Source of the DNA: Snodgrassella alvi
Lineage (GTDB): Bacteria; Pseudomonadota; Gammaproteobacteria; Burkholderiales; Neisseriaceae
Length of the DNA stretch: 35,003 nt
Assembly (NCBI RefSeq): GCF_002777825.1
Contig: NZ_MEIR01000003.1
Location: forward strand, 1-35,003
Direction of reading: 5' to 3'
Under the pieces are notes generated by a model that did no database searches, had not been told where the DNA came from, and saw only the letters and a program-made list of their open reading frames with translations. Shown one piece after another: positions 1-7,940 of the stretch. The position numbers and the translations under genes are program-made. Position 1 is the first letter of the stretch, and each line of letters starts with the position of its first letter.

Positions 1-482
1 TGCATACCCGCATCGATGCTGCCGGACGCAAACTCGGCTTTAACTACGACGCCTATGGCCGCCTTAACACCCTTATCAACGAAAACGGCGAACACTACCA
101 ATTTCAATACGATGCCGCCGACCGCCTCATCGAACAAACCGATCTGGACGGGCGTAAACAGAAATACAGCTACGATGCACTGAATAACGTCAGCGCCGTG
201 CACTTTGCTGCCGGCAGCAGTGCCGAAATCACCCACCGCTTCAAACGCGATGCCATCGGCCGCCTCATCGGCAAATACACCACCGACGGCACCACCGCCT
301 ACCAGTACGATAAAGCCGACAACCTTATCAAAGTCGGCTACAAAAAAGCCGGCCTGCCCGCAGAAGCCGAACCCGATATCATCGCCTTCAGCTACGATCT
401 ACTGGGTAACCTGCTGAGCGAAACCACCGCACAGGGTACCCTCAGCCACCAGTACGACCCACTGGGCAACCGCATCGCCACC
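1..482 (+). repeat. Direct repeat, left copy (Rhs core)
   Basis: These 482 bases align without gaps to 34522-35003 with 13 substitutions (about 97% identity), same strand and same reading phase. The repeat probably extends beyond what is visible, because the right copy is cut by the window edge and the left copy begins at the window edge. Confidence 0.95.
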
Positions 483-1499
483 ACCTTGCCGGATGGGCGC
501 ACCATCAACAACCTCTATTACGGTTCCGGCCACCTGCACCAGATAAACATTGACGGCCACATCATCAGCGATATCGAACGCGACAACCTGCACCGCGAAG
601 TATTACGTACCCAGGGACGCCTGAACACCCAGTTCAAATACGACCGCAACAGCCGGCTACAACACAAACAGATACAGCGCAATCAGAATCCGATTCTGCC
701 CGATATCCTCATCGAACGCAGCTACCAGTACGACAACCTCGACCGGCTGGTAAGCAAAAGACACAGCAAACACGGCCAGACCGATTACTACTATGATCGC
801 ACCGGCAGAATCGAAGGCTGCCGCAACCAGAGATATTGGGAAACCCTGCAATATGATGCTGCTGCTAACCTATTAGACCACAGACGGCCAATAGAATTAG
901 ACCCCAGCAATCAGAATGTCATCCGCTGCAACCAGCTCCTGAATTTCAGAGAACACCACTACAGCTACGACGAGCACGGCTGAACCCAAACCAAACAGAG
1001 CATCGGCGCCACCCAGCACTACCACTACGACGCCGAGCACCGCCTGAGCGAAGTACGCATCGAACAACTAAACCGCAGCCAGCGTTACGGCTACGTCTAC
1101 GACGCCTTAGGCCGGCGTATCGAAAAGCATCAGATAGACCGCGACGGCCAACCTTACAATCGTACCCGCTTCCTGTGGGACGGCTTAAGAATGATTCAGG
1201 AAACCGGCCCGAATCACCCCACCAGCCTGTATATCTATACAGACCAGAACAGCTACGAACCACTGGCGCGCATAGACACAGACGGCAACTATGAACAACA
1301 TATCCGCTACTTCCACACCGACCTGAACGGCTGTCCGGAAGAGTTGACCGACGAAAACGGTAATATACTGTGGGAATGTAGCTTTCAGTTATGGGGGAAA
1401 CGGATTCATGAAATCGAACACGAACCCATAGAGCAAAACCTCAGATATCAGGGACAATTTGGTAAATTCAAGCTACATCATGTGCTGATTTCAACTTAG
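1..1499 (+). pseudogene. Rhs protein, 3' part; in-frame stop and lost C-terminal end
   Basis: The reading frame is open from the left edge (first whole codon at 3) to a TGA at 981-983, then continues in the same frame to a TAG at 1497-1499. The translation is a string of YD (RHS) repeats such as YDAADRL, YDPLGNR and YDALGRR, which form the beta-cage of Rhs toxins. The TGA sits in a DEHG-stop-TQTK context, where one C-to-T change in CGA would create it. After the segment LRYQGQF the frame runs into GKFKLHH and stops 12 residues later. Intact Rhs proteins continue here with a TGLYYNRYRYYDP-type stretch, the DPIGL-type junction and a variable toxin. Neither the junction, a toxin nor a following immunity gene is present. 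The first 482 bases nearly match the right edge of the window. It is probably inactive; readthrough of the TGA is possible, but no toxin would follow. Confidence 0.9.
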
Positions 1500-1921
1500 G
1501 TTATGTTTGATGGATAGCGGTATACGACTGAGTGATGTGCGAATTGATGCTGAAATTTGGGTAGGTAAAGGCTAAATTGAGCAAAAAAATATGCTAGTTA
1601 TTTGGTTTTATTAAAAATAATTTTGTTGCAACTTAAGAATTATTGGCATTAAAAAATACAGCATTAAGGTAAATGATTATGAGGTGATATGGTTTTTTTA
1701 TGTCTATTTTTATTAAAAACACATAAATATATTGTTTATTTATATAATTTAAAATTAGCAATATTATTGTTTATCACTTGTAAGTAAGTAACATTTACAC
1801 CTGAATGCAAAAAATAGATACAAAATCGGCCAGATTAAGCATCAATCTGGCCGGCGTCATTAAAAGATTTTTGTCTGTACAGATGTAATTTTTGCTTGTA
1901 CGGTTTCTTTACTGGCAGTAG
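1500..1921. other. AT-rich gap after the broken Rhs
   Basis: No convincing gene is present. A short open frame (about 1507-1575) encodes a fragment containing RLSDVRIDAEIWVGKG that could be leftover Rhs tip or immunity DNA, but I do not recognise it. The only clear structure is the hairpin at 1827-1853. Confidence 0.5.
1827..1853 (-). terminator. Terminator of the nitroreductase gene
   Basis: A perfect 10-base-pair stem (CGGCCAGATT with AATCTGGCCG) encloses a 7-base loop. Read on the minus strand it lies about 70 bases past the nitroreductase stop and is followed by a moderately T-rich stretch. Confidence 0.65.
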
Positions 1922-2521
1922 TTAATAAAATACTTTAAAGCGCTCGGTGTCATCAATAAAGGTTTTTTCGGGGAAAGGTGCTTCATTGGAACCGAAAGGC
2001 ATCATGGCACGCAATTTCCAGTTATCCGGTATCTGCCACTCTTTGGCAGCAGCGGCATCTGGCAGTGGATTATAGTGTTGTAAACTGGCTCCGATACCGG
2101 CGTTGGCCAGAGCTGACCAGACTGCAAACTGGGCAATGCCACTACCCTGCTCTGACCAAATGGGAAATTGCTCTGTATAGCTGGGATATTGCTGTTGCAG
2201 GCTGGCAATGGTTTGCTGGTCTTCATAAAATAATATGGTACCTATGCCGGCAGCAAAGCTGTTGATTTTGGCTTCGGTGGGTGCAAATTTGTCGGCAGGC
2301 ACTATGGCACGCAATTCATTCATGACAATCTGCCAGAATTTTTCACTTTGCTGGCCAAATAGAATCACGACGCGTGAGCTTTGGGAATTGAAAGCAGATG
2401 GTGACAGTTTAACGGCCTGTTCTATCAATGCGGTTATTTCTTCCTGCGCTTGAGAGACATTTCTGCCCAGTGCATATTGGGTACGACGTTTTTCGATGGC
2501 TTCTATCAATGCGTTGTTCAT
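1922..2521 (-). CDS. Nitroreductase-family oxidoreductase (COG3560/Frm2-like)
   Basis: This 199-residue protein matches the short nitroreductase subfamily related to yeast Frm2/Hbn1. The opening EAIEKRRTQYALGRNVS and the SPSAFNSQSSRVVILFG stretch (about residues 40-57) are the FMN-binding N-terminal part. WSEQGSGIAQFAVWSALANAG (about 122-142) is the central helix that usually supports the dimer. Such enzymes are cytosolic, FMN-dependent and use NAD(P)H to reduce nitro compounds or quinones; the true substrate is unknown. The ATG has a good ribosome site (AAAGGAAATAAA). It appears to be a single-gene unit with its own terminator at 1827-1853 and a perfect FNR-type site upstream, which suggests control by oxygen. 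Confidence 0.85.
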   Translation of the reverse strand: MNNALIEAIEKRRTQYALGRNVSQAQEEITALIEQAVKLSPSAFNSQSSRVVILFGQQSEKFWQIVMNELRAIVPADKFAPTEAKINSFAAGIGTILFYEDQQTIASLQQQYPSYTEQFPIWSEQGSGIAQFAVWSALANAGIGASLQHYNPLPDAAAAKEWQIPDNWKLRAMMPFGSNEAPFPEKTFIDDTERFKVFY

Positions 2522-2538
2522 TTTATTTCCTTTATCAT

Positions 2539-2567
2539 TTTGTAATTAAATTATTGATTTGAATCAA
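2539..2567 (-). promoter_or_regulatory. Candidate promoter of the nitroreductase gene
   Basis: On the minus strand TTGATT (2567-2562) and TACAAA (2544-2539) are 17 bases apart, each matching four of six consensus bases. The -35 element is embedded in the FNR-type palindrome. Confidence 0.4.
2554..2567. promoter_or_regulatory. FNR-type binding site
   Basis: TTGATTTGAATCAA matches the FNR consensus TTGAT-N4-ATCAA at all ten defined positions. It lies 33-46 bases upstream of the nitroreductase ATG and overlaps the candidate -35 element. This position fits repression better than class II activation. Assignment to FNR itself is inference. Confidence 0.6.
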
Positions 2568-2884
2568 ACATACATTGCTATATTAGCGGAAAAATATCAA
2601 TCTACCCAGCCCTGTCTACCCGCGTAACTGATTTCGATTTTTGACATTTAATTATTTTTATTGCTTTATAAACAGTATGTAATAAATGGAAATAGCTGAA
2701 TTTTGCTATGATGACGGTGGTTCTGGCTGGTGGTTACACTGGATTTCTTCACAGGAATTGATTTTTTCAATCTAGCAGATTCGGCAAAACCATACAATAA
2801 AACACTGTTTTTAATATATTTTTTATAATAATTACTATTATTTAATCAGGCATATTACTTCTGCAAGGATTATGGCTGCCTGTT

Positions 2885-3187
2885 TTAGTAGGTTAGATAA
2901 TGGCGTAGAAAGGCGGTAATGGTGATGCTAAATATCACTGTAGGCAATAAGGAAAAGCGCCATGCCAGTAATATGGTGATGATTATTGATAACAGATTGG
3001 CCGGATGACTAGTGGCAAATGCTGGAGCAATGACTGCTATCAGTATACAGCCGGGAATGGATTCAAGTACTCTGGTCAGGCGCGGGCTCAGTGCACGCTT
3101 GCGCAGGAGCAGATAACCGCTGATTCTGGTTAGGTAAGTAACTATTGCCATAGCCAGAATAGTGAGAAAAGCTGATAAATCAATCAT
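2885..3187 (-). CDS. azlD: AzlD-type branched-chain amino-acid exporter subunit
   Basis: This 100-residue, very hydrophobic protein starts MIDLSAFLTILAMAIVTYLTRISGY-like and keeps the YLTRISGYLL motif typical of AzlD (about residues 18-27), followed by two or three more membrane segments. AzlD is the small partner of AzlC in the inner-membrane LIV-E exporter family, which pumps out branched-chain amino acids and analogues. The ATG at 3187 overlaps the azlC stop by 8 bases, so the two are translationally coupled. Length and order (azlC then azlD) are normal for the family. Confidence 0.9.
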   Translation of the reverse strand: MIDLSAFLTILAMAIVTYLTRISGYLLLRKRALSPRLTRVLESIPGCILIAVIAPAFATSHPANLLSIIITILLAWRFSLLPTVIFSITITAFLRHYLTY

Positions 3188-3923
3188 AAGGTGTTATTAT
3201 AAATGCTACAGTTAGACCAGCCAGCATACCCAAAAGAACATACCATGCTCCGGGCAGAAAACAATAGCTGATAATTGCAACCAGTAAACTAACCAGCCAT
3301 GGAATAGCCACTTTAAAACCTTTCCACATGCCCTTGAGTAACACTAGAAATACTGCTACAAAGGCCATATCAAAGCCGTAGTGGGTAATATCGCTAATTA
3401 TTGGGCCGATAAGTGCGCCTATTGTAGTAAAACCTATCCAAACCAGATACAGGCCAAAACTTGTACCAAGATAAAAGTAATAGCTGAATTTCTGCGCAGG
3501 TGAGCTTTTGGCATCGGTGAACGCCAGTGCCCAGCTTTCATCACACATAAAAAACAGCGCAGGCAAAACTTTGCGTTTGGGCAAGTCTTTTAAATAAGGA
3601 GTAAGTGCGGCACTCATTAAAATATGGCGACTGTTTACCAGCAGTGTCATTAGGGCTATCAGAAATAGATGTGGCGGTGATGTCCATAAGTTAACGGCAA
3701 CAAATTCGGAACCACCGGCAAAATTAACTGCGGTAAGCAGTGAAATTTGACCAGTACTCATGCCCTTCTGGATTGCCTGAGCACCTAAAACCAGTGAAAA
3801 TGGAATAAAACTCAGCATAACAGGCAAGGCGGTAATCAAGCCCCTTTTAATCTCCTGTGCAGGTGATGTTGTTGCGGATAAAGACACTACTGGGCGCTTT
3901 CTTGAGTATGATTTGGCTAGCAC
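3180..3923 (-). CDS. azlC: AzlC-type branched-chain amino-acid exporter, large subunit
   Basis: This 247-residue membrane protein has the AzlC hallmarks: a RGLITALPVMLSFIPFSLVLG opening (about residues 28-48), NFAGGSEFVAVNL (about 67-79), a MCDESWALA motif (about 127-135) and several membrane helices. With AzlD it should form an inner-membrane exporter for leucine, isoleucine, valine or related compounds. The start is uncertain. The longest frame begins at a GTG (3923) without a clear ribosome site, and a TATAAT lies only a few bases upstream, so a start somewhat downstream within the first 30 codons, or a leaderless message, is possible. Confidence 0.88.
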   Translation of the reverse strand: MLAKSYSRKRPVVSLSATTSPAQEIKRGLITALPVMLSFIPFSLVLGAQAIQKGMSTGQISLLTAVNFAGGSEFVAVNLWTSPPHLFLIALMTLLVNSRHILMSAALTPYLKDLPKRKVLPALFFMCDESWALAFTDAKSSPAQKFSYYFYLGTSFGLYLVWIGFTTIGALIGPIISDITHYGFDMAFVAVFLVLLKGMWKGFKVAIPWLVSLLVAIISYCFLPGAWYVLLGMLAGLTVAFIITPYD

Positions 3924-3926
3924 TAT

Positions 3927-3932
3927 ATTATA
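3927..3932 (-). promoter_or_regulatory. Candidate -10 element of azlCD
   Basis: A perfect TATAAT on the minus strand lies directly before the azlC frame in very AT-rich DNA. A TTTACG hexamer lies 18 bases further upstream. If used, transcription would begin close to or inside the annotated GTG start. Confidence 0.4.
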
Positions 3933-4720
3933 GAGAATATATTTTTATGGCGTAAACAGAATATGATTGCTTATTATACGTATCAAATATAGCAAAACTG
4001 GTTAGAAACTGTGCGCAGTGTAAGAAATTATTAGTAGCAATATTACAGACACTTTTATATAGATTGCCAGCCAGTGTATTCAACAGATGACAAATTTTGA
4101 GTATTTGTATGTATATGGCTGCTACAAGTATATGTAATGTTTCAACAGCAGGTTATCTATGATGCTCTGGCAGATAAACGCTGCATGGCAATATACGGGA
4201 ATAGTGGTAATTGCTGTGCCTTTATGCTTTGTCAACATGAGCCAATTAGTTATGTGTGCTGAAGAATAATAGGCTAGACAGTATTTTCTATAATATTACG
4301 ATATGTAATTTATGTCTGTAGTAATAAATCGTACTGATATATTTTGTTTCTTCCCTGCTGCTGGTATTAGTAATAGGATTAGTTAGGGATTCTTTAAAAA
4401 TTATTATATTGAAACTTATAAATTAGGCTAGCTGACAGAGATGCCAGCAATAATGGTTTGCGGGATAAATTTCTTCTCTTTGCTAAATTATAAGCACTAA
4501 TTATGGATAACTGAGAGATAAGTAGACCTGTAAAAAGAATAAATTTATTTGTGGGTATTGTACTTATTGTCTTATCGGCTATTTAGTCTGTTTTGAAGAT
4601 TTAAATGATTTATTTGCAATATGTTAAAAAATTTTAGGGTATATAGCTTATTAAATTGGCTTATGATTGCGTTTTATAATAACTTGTTTAAATTGGTTTG
4701 AAGTTTCATAATTACTAATT

Positions 4721-4765
4721 TATCAGTGAATATCCATAGCCTCTTATTATGGGTATTCACTGATA
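4721..4765. terminator. Long hairpin directly after cbrC
   Basis: TATCAGTGAATATCCATA pairs with TATGGGTATTCACTGATA: 18 positions with a single G-U type mismatch and a 9-base loop. It begins 3 bases past the cbrC stop. There is no strong T tract on the cbrC strand, so it could be a terminator, an mRNA-protecting stem or a bidirectional element. Confidence 0.55.
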
Positions 4766-4768
4766 AGA

Positions 4769-5272
4769 TTAATCGGAATCAATATGCAATCTTTTCTTAC
4801 CACATTTAACACATTCAAATAGATATCCTACTAATGAACCATTTTTTGATAGAGAAGATTTTATTAAGTCTTCTGGGTAATATTCTATATCATCTTTGAT
4901 TTCATCAAAATAAGGTTCAATTTCTTCTGAGCCAACATAGTCAATAAAAGCACAAGGTTCATTACAATGAGCCAACCACACCTCTTGCTGCCATCCTATA
5001 TAACTTGGTGTTCTTAATAATATTTCCTCCAGTTTATCATCTGGAAGGTCTTCAATTCCAATATAATCATTAAATTGGCCATCATATTTTTGTGCAGCAG
5101 AACCATCAGCAATACACCACGGACAGATATAATCAGGCTTTTCAATACTATAGAAAGAACAATTATATTTTAGTTCGCGTAATTTATTACAAACAGAACA
5201 AATTCCTTGTTCATGTATAAAAATATTGATTTTATAGGCATTTGGATGATATTTAAACTCTGGAAAACACAT
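4769..5272 (-). CDS. cbrC: CbrC-like protein (UPF0167)
   Basis: The 167-residue protein matches the UPF0167/CbrC family: FPEFKYHPN at the start, three CxxC pairs (C25/C28, C50/C53, C154/C157) that could bind zinc, the YICPWCIADGSAA block (about 48-60) and a LRTPSYIGWQQEVWLAHC block (about 86-103). The biochemical role of the family is unknown. In E. coli, cbrC belongs to the CreBC regulon and is linked to colicin E2 tolerance, so protection against a toxin is a reasonable but unproved guess. The gene is markedly AT-rich, is flanked by a gene-poor gap and a long hairpin, and may have been acquired by transfer. No strong ribosome site precedes the ATG. Confidence 0.85.
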   Translation of the reverse strand: MCFPEFKYHPNAYKINIFIHEQGICSVCNKLRELKYNCSFYSIEKPDYICPWCIADGSAAQKYDGQFNDYIGIEDLPDDKLEEILLRTPSYIGWQQEVWLAHCNEPCAFIDYVGSEEIEPYFDEIKDDIEYYPEDLIKSSLSKNGSLVGYLFECVKCGKKRLHIDSD

Positions 5273-5406
5273 AATTATATTTCACCATTTTCTAGCTGGA
5301 AACGAATTATCGATTGTTTTGAATGTAGTAAATAAATTGTGAATGACATCGCTTTATACTGCCCAACAATACCAGTGGTACTTTTTTTATTGCTGATTAA
5401 TTAAAA

Positions 5407-5433
5407 CAGATCAGTATAATTACTGCTGGTCTG
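5407..5433 (-). terminator. Terminator of the YiiX-like hydrolase gene
   Basis: On the minus strand CAGACCAG pairs with CTGATCTG (one wobble) and is followed at once by TTTTAATTAA. It lies just past the stop codon at 5442. Confidence 0.65.
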
Positions 5434-5441
5434 TGGGTTGT

Positions 5442-6098
5442 TTACTGATAGTAATGGACGATATTAAGTAAATCCGAGCGTGACATATCGCCGGGGTTGT
5501 TGCCGGGCTGGCCTTCGGGAATAGGAATGCCCATTTTTTTGAAGTGTTCTACCCAGTATTCTGGGAATTTACCAGTATCTTTGGATTTGAAAGTCATGGC
5601 GCGTAAGGGGAAAACTTCTTGTCCGTGATTGGCTTCTTTGAATATCTGATAGATTAATTCGGAACAATAATACTGATCGTTGCGGATATCAAAAGCATCA
5701 TCGTATTTTTTACCTACTTTCTGGCGCGCATGAACTAAAGCAGAAGGAATCAGTGGCTGGTAAGCTGCTTTTAATCTGCCTACCACGGCACGGGGCTGGC
5801 ACTGTTTTTTCGGATGCAGATATGTTCGCAGTGGGGTAATTTTTACGTTGGGATGTGTGGCCTCGATTACATAGTATTGGCGGGGTGTTTTCTGCCAGAC
5901 AATGCCAACATGGGTAAAATTATATCCTTCCAAACCGCTGGTTGCGGCTTTGATGGCACTATTCATGCCGCCATCGCAATCTTCCAGGAAGATAAGGTCA
6001 CCATTATGTACGTGAAAGGGCTTCTGTGCATAAATATTCAGACTGAGCAGCAGGCTGAACATAAATGCCAGCAATAACTGGATGTATTTTTGGTTCAT
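5442..6098 (-). CDS. Secreted YiiX/YaeF-type permuted papain-like hydrolase
   Basis: The 218-residue protein has an N-terminal signal sequence (residues 1 to about 24, cleavage likely after IYA) and then the circularly permuted NlpC/P60 fold of the YaeF/YiiX (C92) group. Visible motifs are GDLIF (33-37), FTHVGIV (61-67, candidate catalytic His63), VIEAT (77-81, candidate Glu79) and DQYYCSELIYQIF (141-153, candidate nucleophile Cys145). Members are thought to cut amide bonds in peptidoglycan or lipids, but the substrate of this one is unknown. It should act in the periplasm or at the outer membrane. Motif spacing and length are normal. It seems to be a single-gene unit. Confidence 0.82.
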   Translation of the reverse strand: MNQKYIQLLLAFMFSLLLSLNIYAQKPFHVHNGDLIFLEDCDGGMNSAIKAATSGLEGYNFTHVGIVWQKTPRQYYVIEATHPNVKITPLRTYLHPKKQCQPRAVVGRLKAAYQPLIPSALVHARQKVGKKYDDAFDIRNDQYYCSELIYQIFKEANHGQEVFPLRAMTFKSKDTGKFPEYWVEHFKKMGIPIPEGQPGNNPGDMSRSDLLNIVHYYQ

Positions 6099-6198
6099 GT
6101 CTGAACCCTATATTTTTAGTAAATAATGGTTAATTATACAGAATATGTCATTATTAGCCAGCATTAGCCATACTGAGGCAATGTGTGCAGGCTGGTGA

Positions 6199-6657
6199 TC
6201 AGTCTACGCTGACCCCGCGCTTGCGTTGAAAAATTCGATAACTGGCAGCAAATGCAGCAATGGCAGCTCCTATCAATGCCCCACCGATAAACATGGAAAC
6301 CAGATCAATGGTTTTGCCCACATCCAGACTATCCAATACCTGTTTGGCATTCAGCTTCTGGCTGCTAGGGCTGCTCATGCCTGCTATCATATGGCGGTTG
6401 TTGCACTTGGGCAGTAAAGCGGCTTGGTCAGCGGGCTGTGAATAGGTTTGTCTAACCGCAGCTTCACATTGCTGTATCTGTGCCGGTGTTACCAGATTAA
6501 ACCAGCCACCGATATATAATCCGCCAGCCAGCAAACAGGCACCCACAATGCCCACCATTATGACGGAACCTCTTTTCTGCTCTGCTGTTGGTACAGAAAT
6601 TTTTCTGTTTTGCTGTTGTTCGGCTTGACGTTTGATTTGACGGGTTTTGTTACTCAT
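6199..6657 (-). CDS. Small two-helix membrane protein of unknown function
   Basis: I do not recognise this 152-residue protein. It begins with a charged, Gln-rich cytosolic stretch (residues 1-30), followed by a membrane helix (about 32-52), a middle part with two cysteines (C64 and C85) and a second helix (about 118-140) ending in RIFQRKRG. The positive charges at both ends suggest both termini are cytosolic and the cysteine-bearing middle part is periplasmic, where a disulfide could form. Codon use looks like the neighbours, so it is probably real. No strong ribosome site is visible before the ATG. Confidence 0.7.
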   Translation of the reverse strand: MSNKTRQIKRQAEQQQNRKISVPTAEQKRGSVIMVGIVGACLLAGGLYIGGWFNLVTPAQIQQCEAAVRQTYSQPADQAALLPKCNNRHMIAGMSSPSSQKLNAKQVLDSLDVGKTIDLVSMFIGGALIGAAIAAFAASYRIFQRKRGVSVD

Positions 6658-6856
6658 TTGCGCTCATTTCGTTGCGACAAATTTTGGGGAAATATTTGGT
6701 TAACAAGCATCTGGCTGTATCAGCCACCAGTTATAAGAACCAAATTGTGGATAATCAGGTAGTCTGATGCTGAATGATACCTGAAGCTGCCTGCACCCGG
6801 CTAATTTGGTGTAATGATTTTGATAAACAGTTAGTGACTGGCTTTCGGTGTGGTAA

Positions 6857-7696
6857 TTAGTTTTGCAGGAATTTGAGTTTAACGCCAGCTTTGGTTTTCG
6901 CCAGCATTTCGCTGACGTTTTCTCCCAGATGCAAGGCCAAGCCAATGGTGAGCATATCGACTACCATTAGCTGTAACAACCGTGAAATCATCGGTGTATA
7001 TTTTTCACTGTCTTCAGGGGTAATAACGCTAATTACACAATCGCAGGCTTGTGCCACCGGTGAGCCGGCACGGGTAAGGCCGATAATTTTGGCTCCGTTG
7101 CCTTTGGCTATTTTGATGGCATCCAGTAAATCGCGTGAGGAGCCGGAATGCGAAATGACTACGAGGACATCCTGAGGTGATAAAACAGCAGCGGCCATCA
7201 ACTGCACGTGGCTATCGGTATAGGCAACAGTAGACAGGCCAAAACGAAACAATTTGTGCTGTGCATCCATCGCTACGATGCCGGAATTACCAGCTCCATA
7301 AAATTCGATACGGCGGGCTTTGGCCATAAATTTTACTGCTGTATCCAGATCAGCAGCATTAAGTGACTTACGACTGCCCAGCACGGTGGCCGCGGTGTTG
7401 GCGATAACTTTATTCAGCACATCCTGCATGGAATCAGTACTATTCAGCTCTTCATGCACATAGGGCATGCCATCATGGCCAATGGTGGCAGAGAGATTGA
7501 GTTTGAATTCTGAAAGTCCGCTATAGCCCATGCTGCGACAAAAACGGATAACAGTAGGCTGGCTGACACGGGCTTCTTTGGCAATATTGGCAACGGCAGC
7601 ATGCACAAACCATTTGCTCTGGGCGAGTACACACTCGGCTACGCGGCGTTCTGCTGAGGATAATTCGGGTAATTTCTGGCTGATTTTGGCTAACAT
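6857..7696 (-). CDS. hexR: HexR-type RpiR-family transcription regulator
   Basis: The 279-residue protein has the RpiR layout: an N-terminal helix-turn-helix (about residues 1-75, with NIAKEARVSQPTVIRFCRSMGY as the recognition part) and a C-terminal SIS sugar-phosphate-binding domain (about 120-255, with YGAGNSGIVAMDA and ISHSGSSRDLLDA). The wording closely follows HexR, which in proteobacteria senses 2-keto-3-deoxy-6-phosphogluconate and controls central sugar metabolism. A HexR role is inferred from similarity. The ATG has a GGAG ribosome site. A perfect 8-bp inverted repeat sits 11 bases upstream and could be an autoregulatory operator or an mRNA hairpin. Confidence 0.85.
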   Translation of the reverse strand: MLAKISQKLPELSSAERRVAECVLAQSKWFVHAAVANIAKEARVSQPTVIRFCRSMGYSGLSEFKLNLSATIGHDGMPYVHEELNSTDSMQDVLNKVIANTAATVLGSRKSLNAADLDTAVKFMAKARRIEFYGAGNSGIVAMDAQHKLFRFGLSTVAYTDSHVQLMAAAVLSPQDVLVVISHSGSSRDLLDAIKIAKGNGAKIIGLTRAGSPVAQACDCVISVITPEDSEKYTPMISRLLQLMVVDMLTIGLALHLGENVSEMLAKTKAGVKLKFLQN

Positions 7697-7707
7697 TCTG
7701 CTCTCCG

Positions 7708-7728
7708 GTTTTGTTGGTGCAACAAAAC
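7708..7728. promoter_or_regulatory. Inverted repeat just upstream of hexR
   Basis: GTTTTGTT and AACAAAAC form a perfect 8-bp inverted repeat around a GGTGC spacer, immediately before the hexR ribosome site. It does not match the published HexR consensus (TGTAAT-type), so its binding protein is unknown. Confidence 0.45.
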
Positions 7729-7940
7729 AGGAAGGGAAATATGTGTGTTAACTACATGCATAATAAACCTGCTGATTTCTCTTGTCTTGCACTTTTATCC
7801 TAATCATGCACATAAACAAATGCAATATCTTTGGTGCGAATGAGCGGTGCTGATATGGCCATTAAATTGTGATTAGTTTTGTTATAAGGCTAGGTATGAT
7901 TTATATACGCAGCTTTTCCTAAACTGTTTTTTCTGCCATC

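Larger units (their letters stand above)
2522..2884. other. Gap between azlD and the nitroreductase gene
   Basis: Apart from the regulatory site near 2554 I see no gene. A weak 6-bp stem (CAGGCA 2847-2852 with TGCCTG 2877-2882) lies just after the azlD stop and may be a poor terminator. Confidence 0.5.
3924..4768. other. 845-base AT-rich gap without a recognisable gene
   Basis: All frames are broken frequently. The longest item I noticed is a 36-codon frame (4159-4269, plus strand) encoding a hydrophobic peptide with TGIVVIAVPLCFV and only a weak ribosome site. The base composition resembles decayed foreign DNA. The large hairpin at 4721-4765 closes the gap. Confidence 0.5.
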
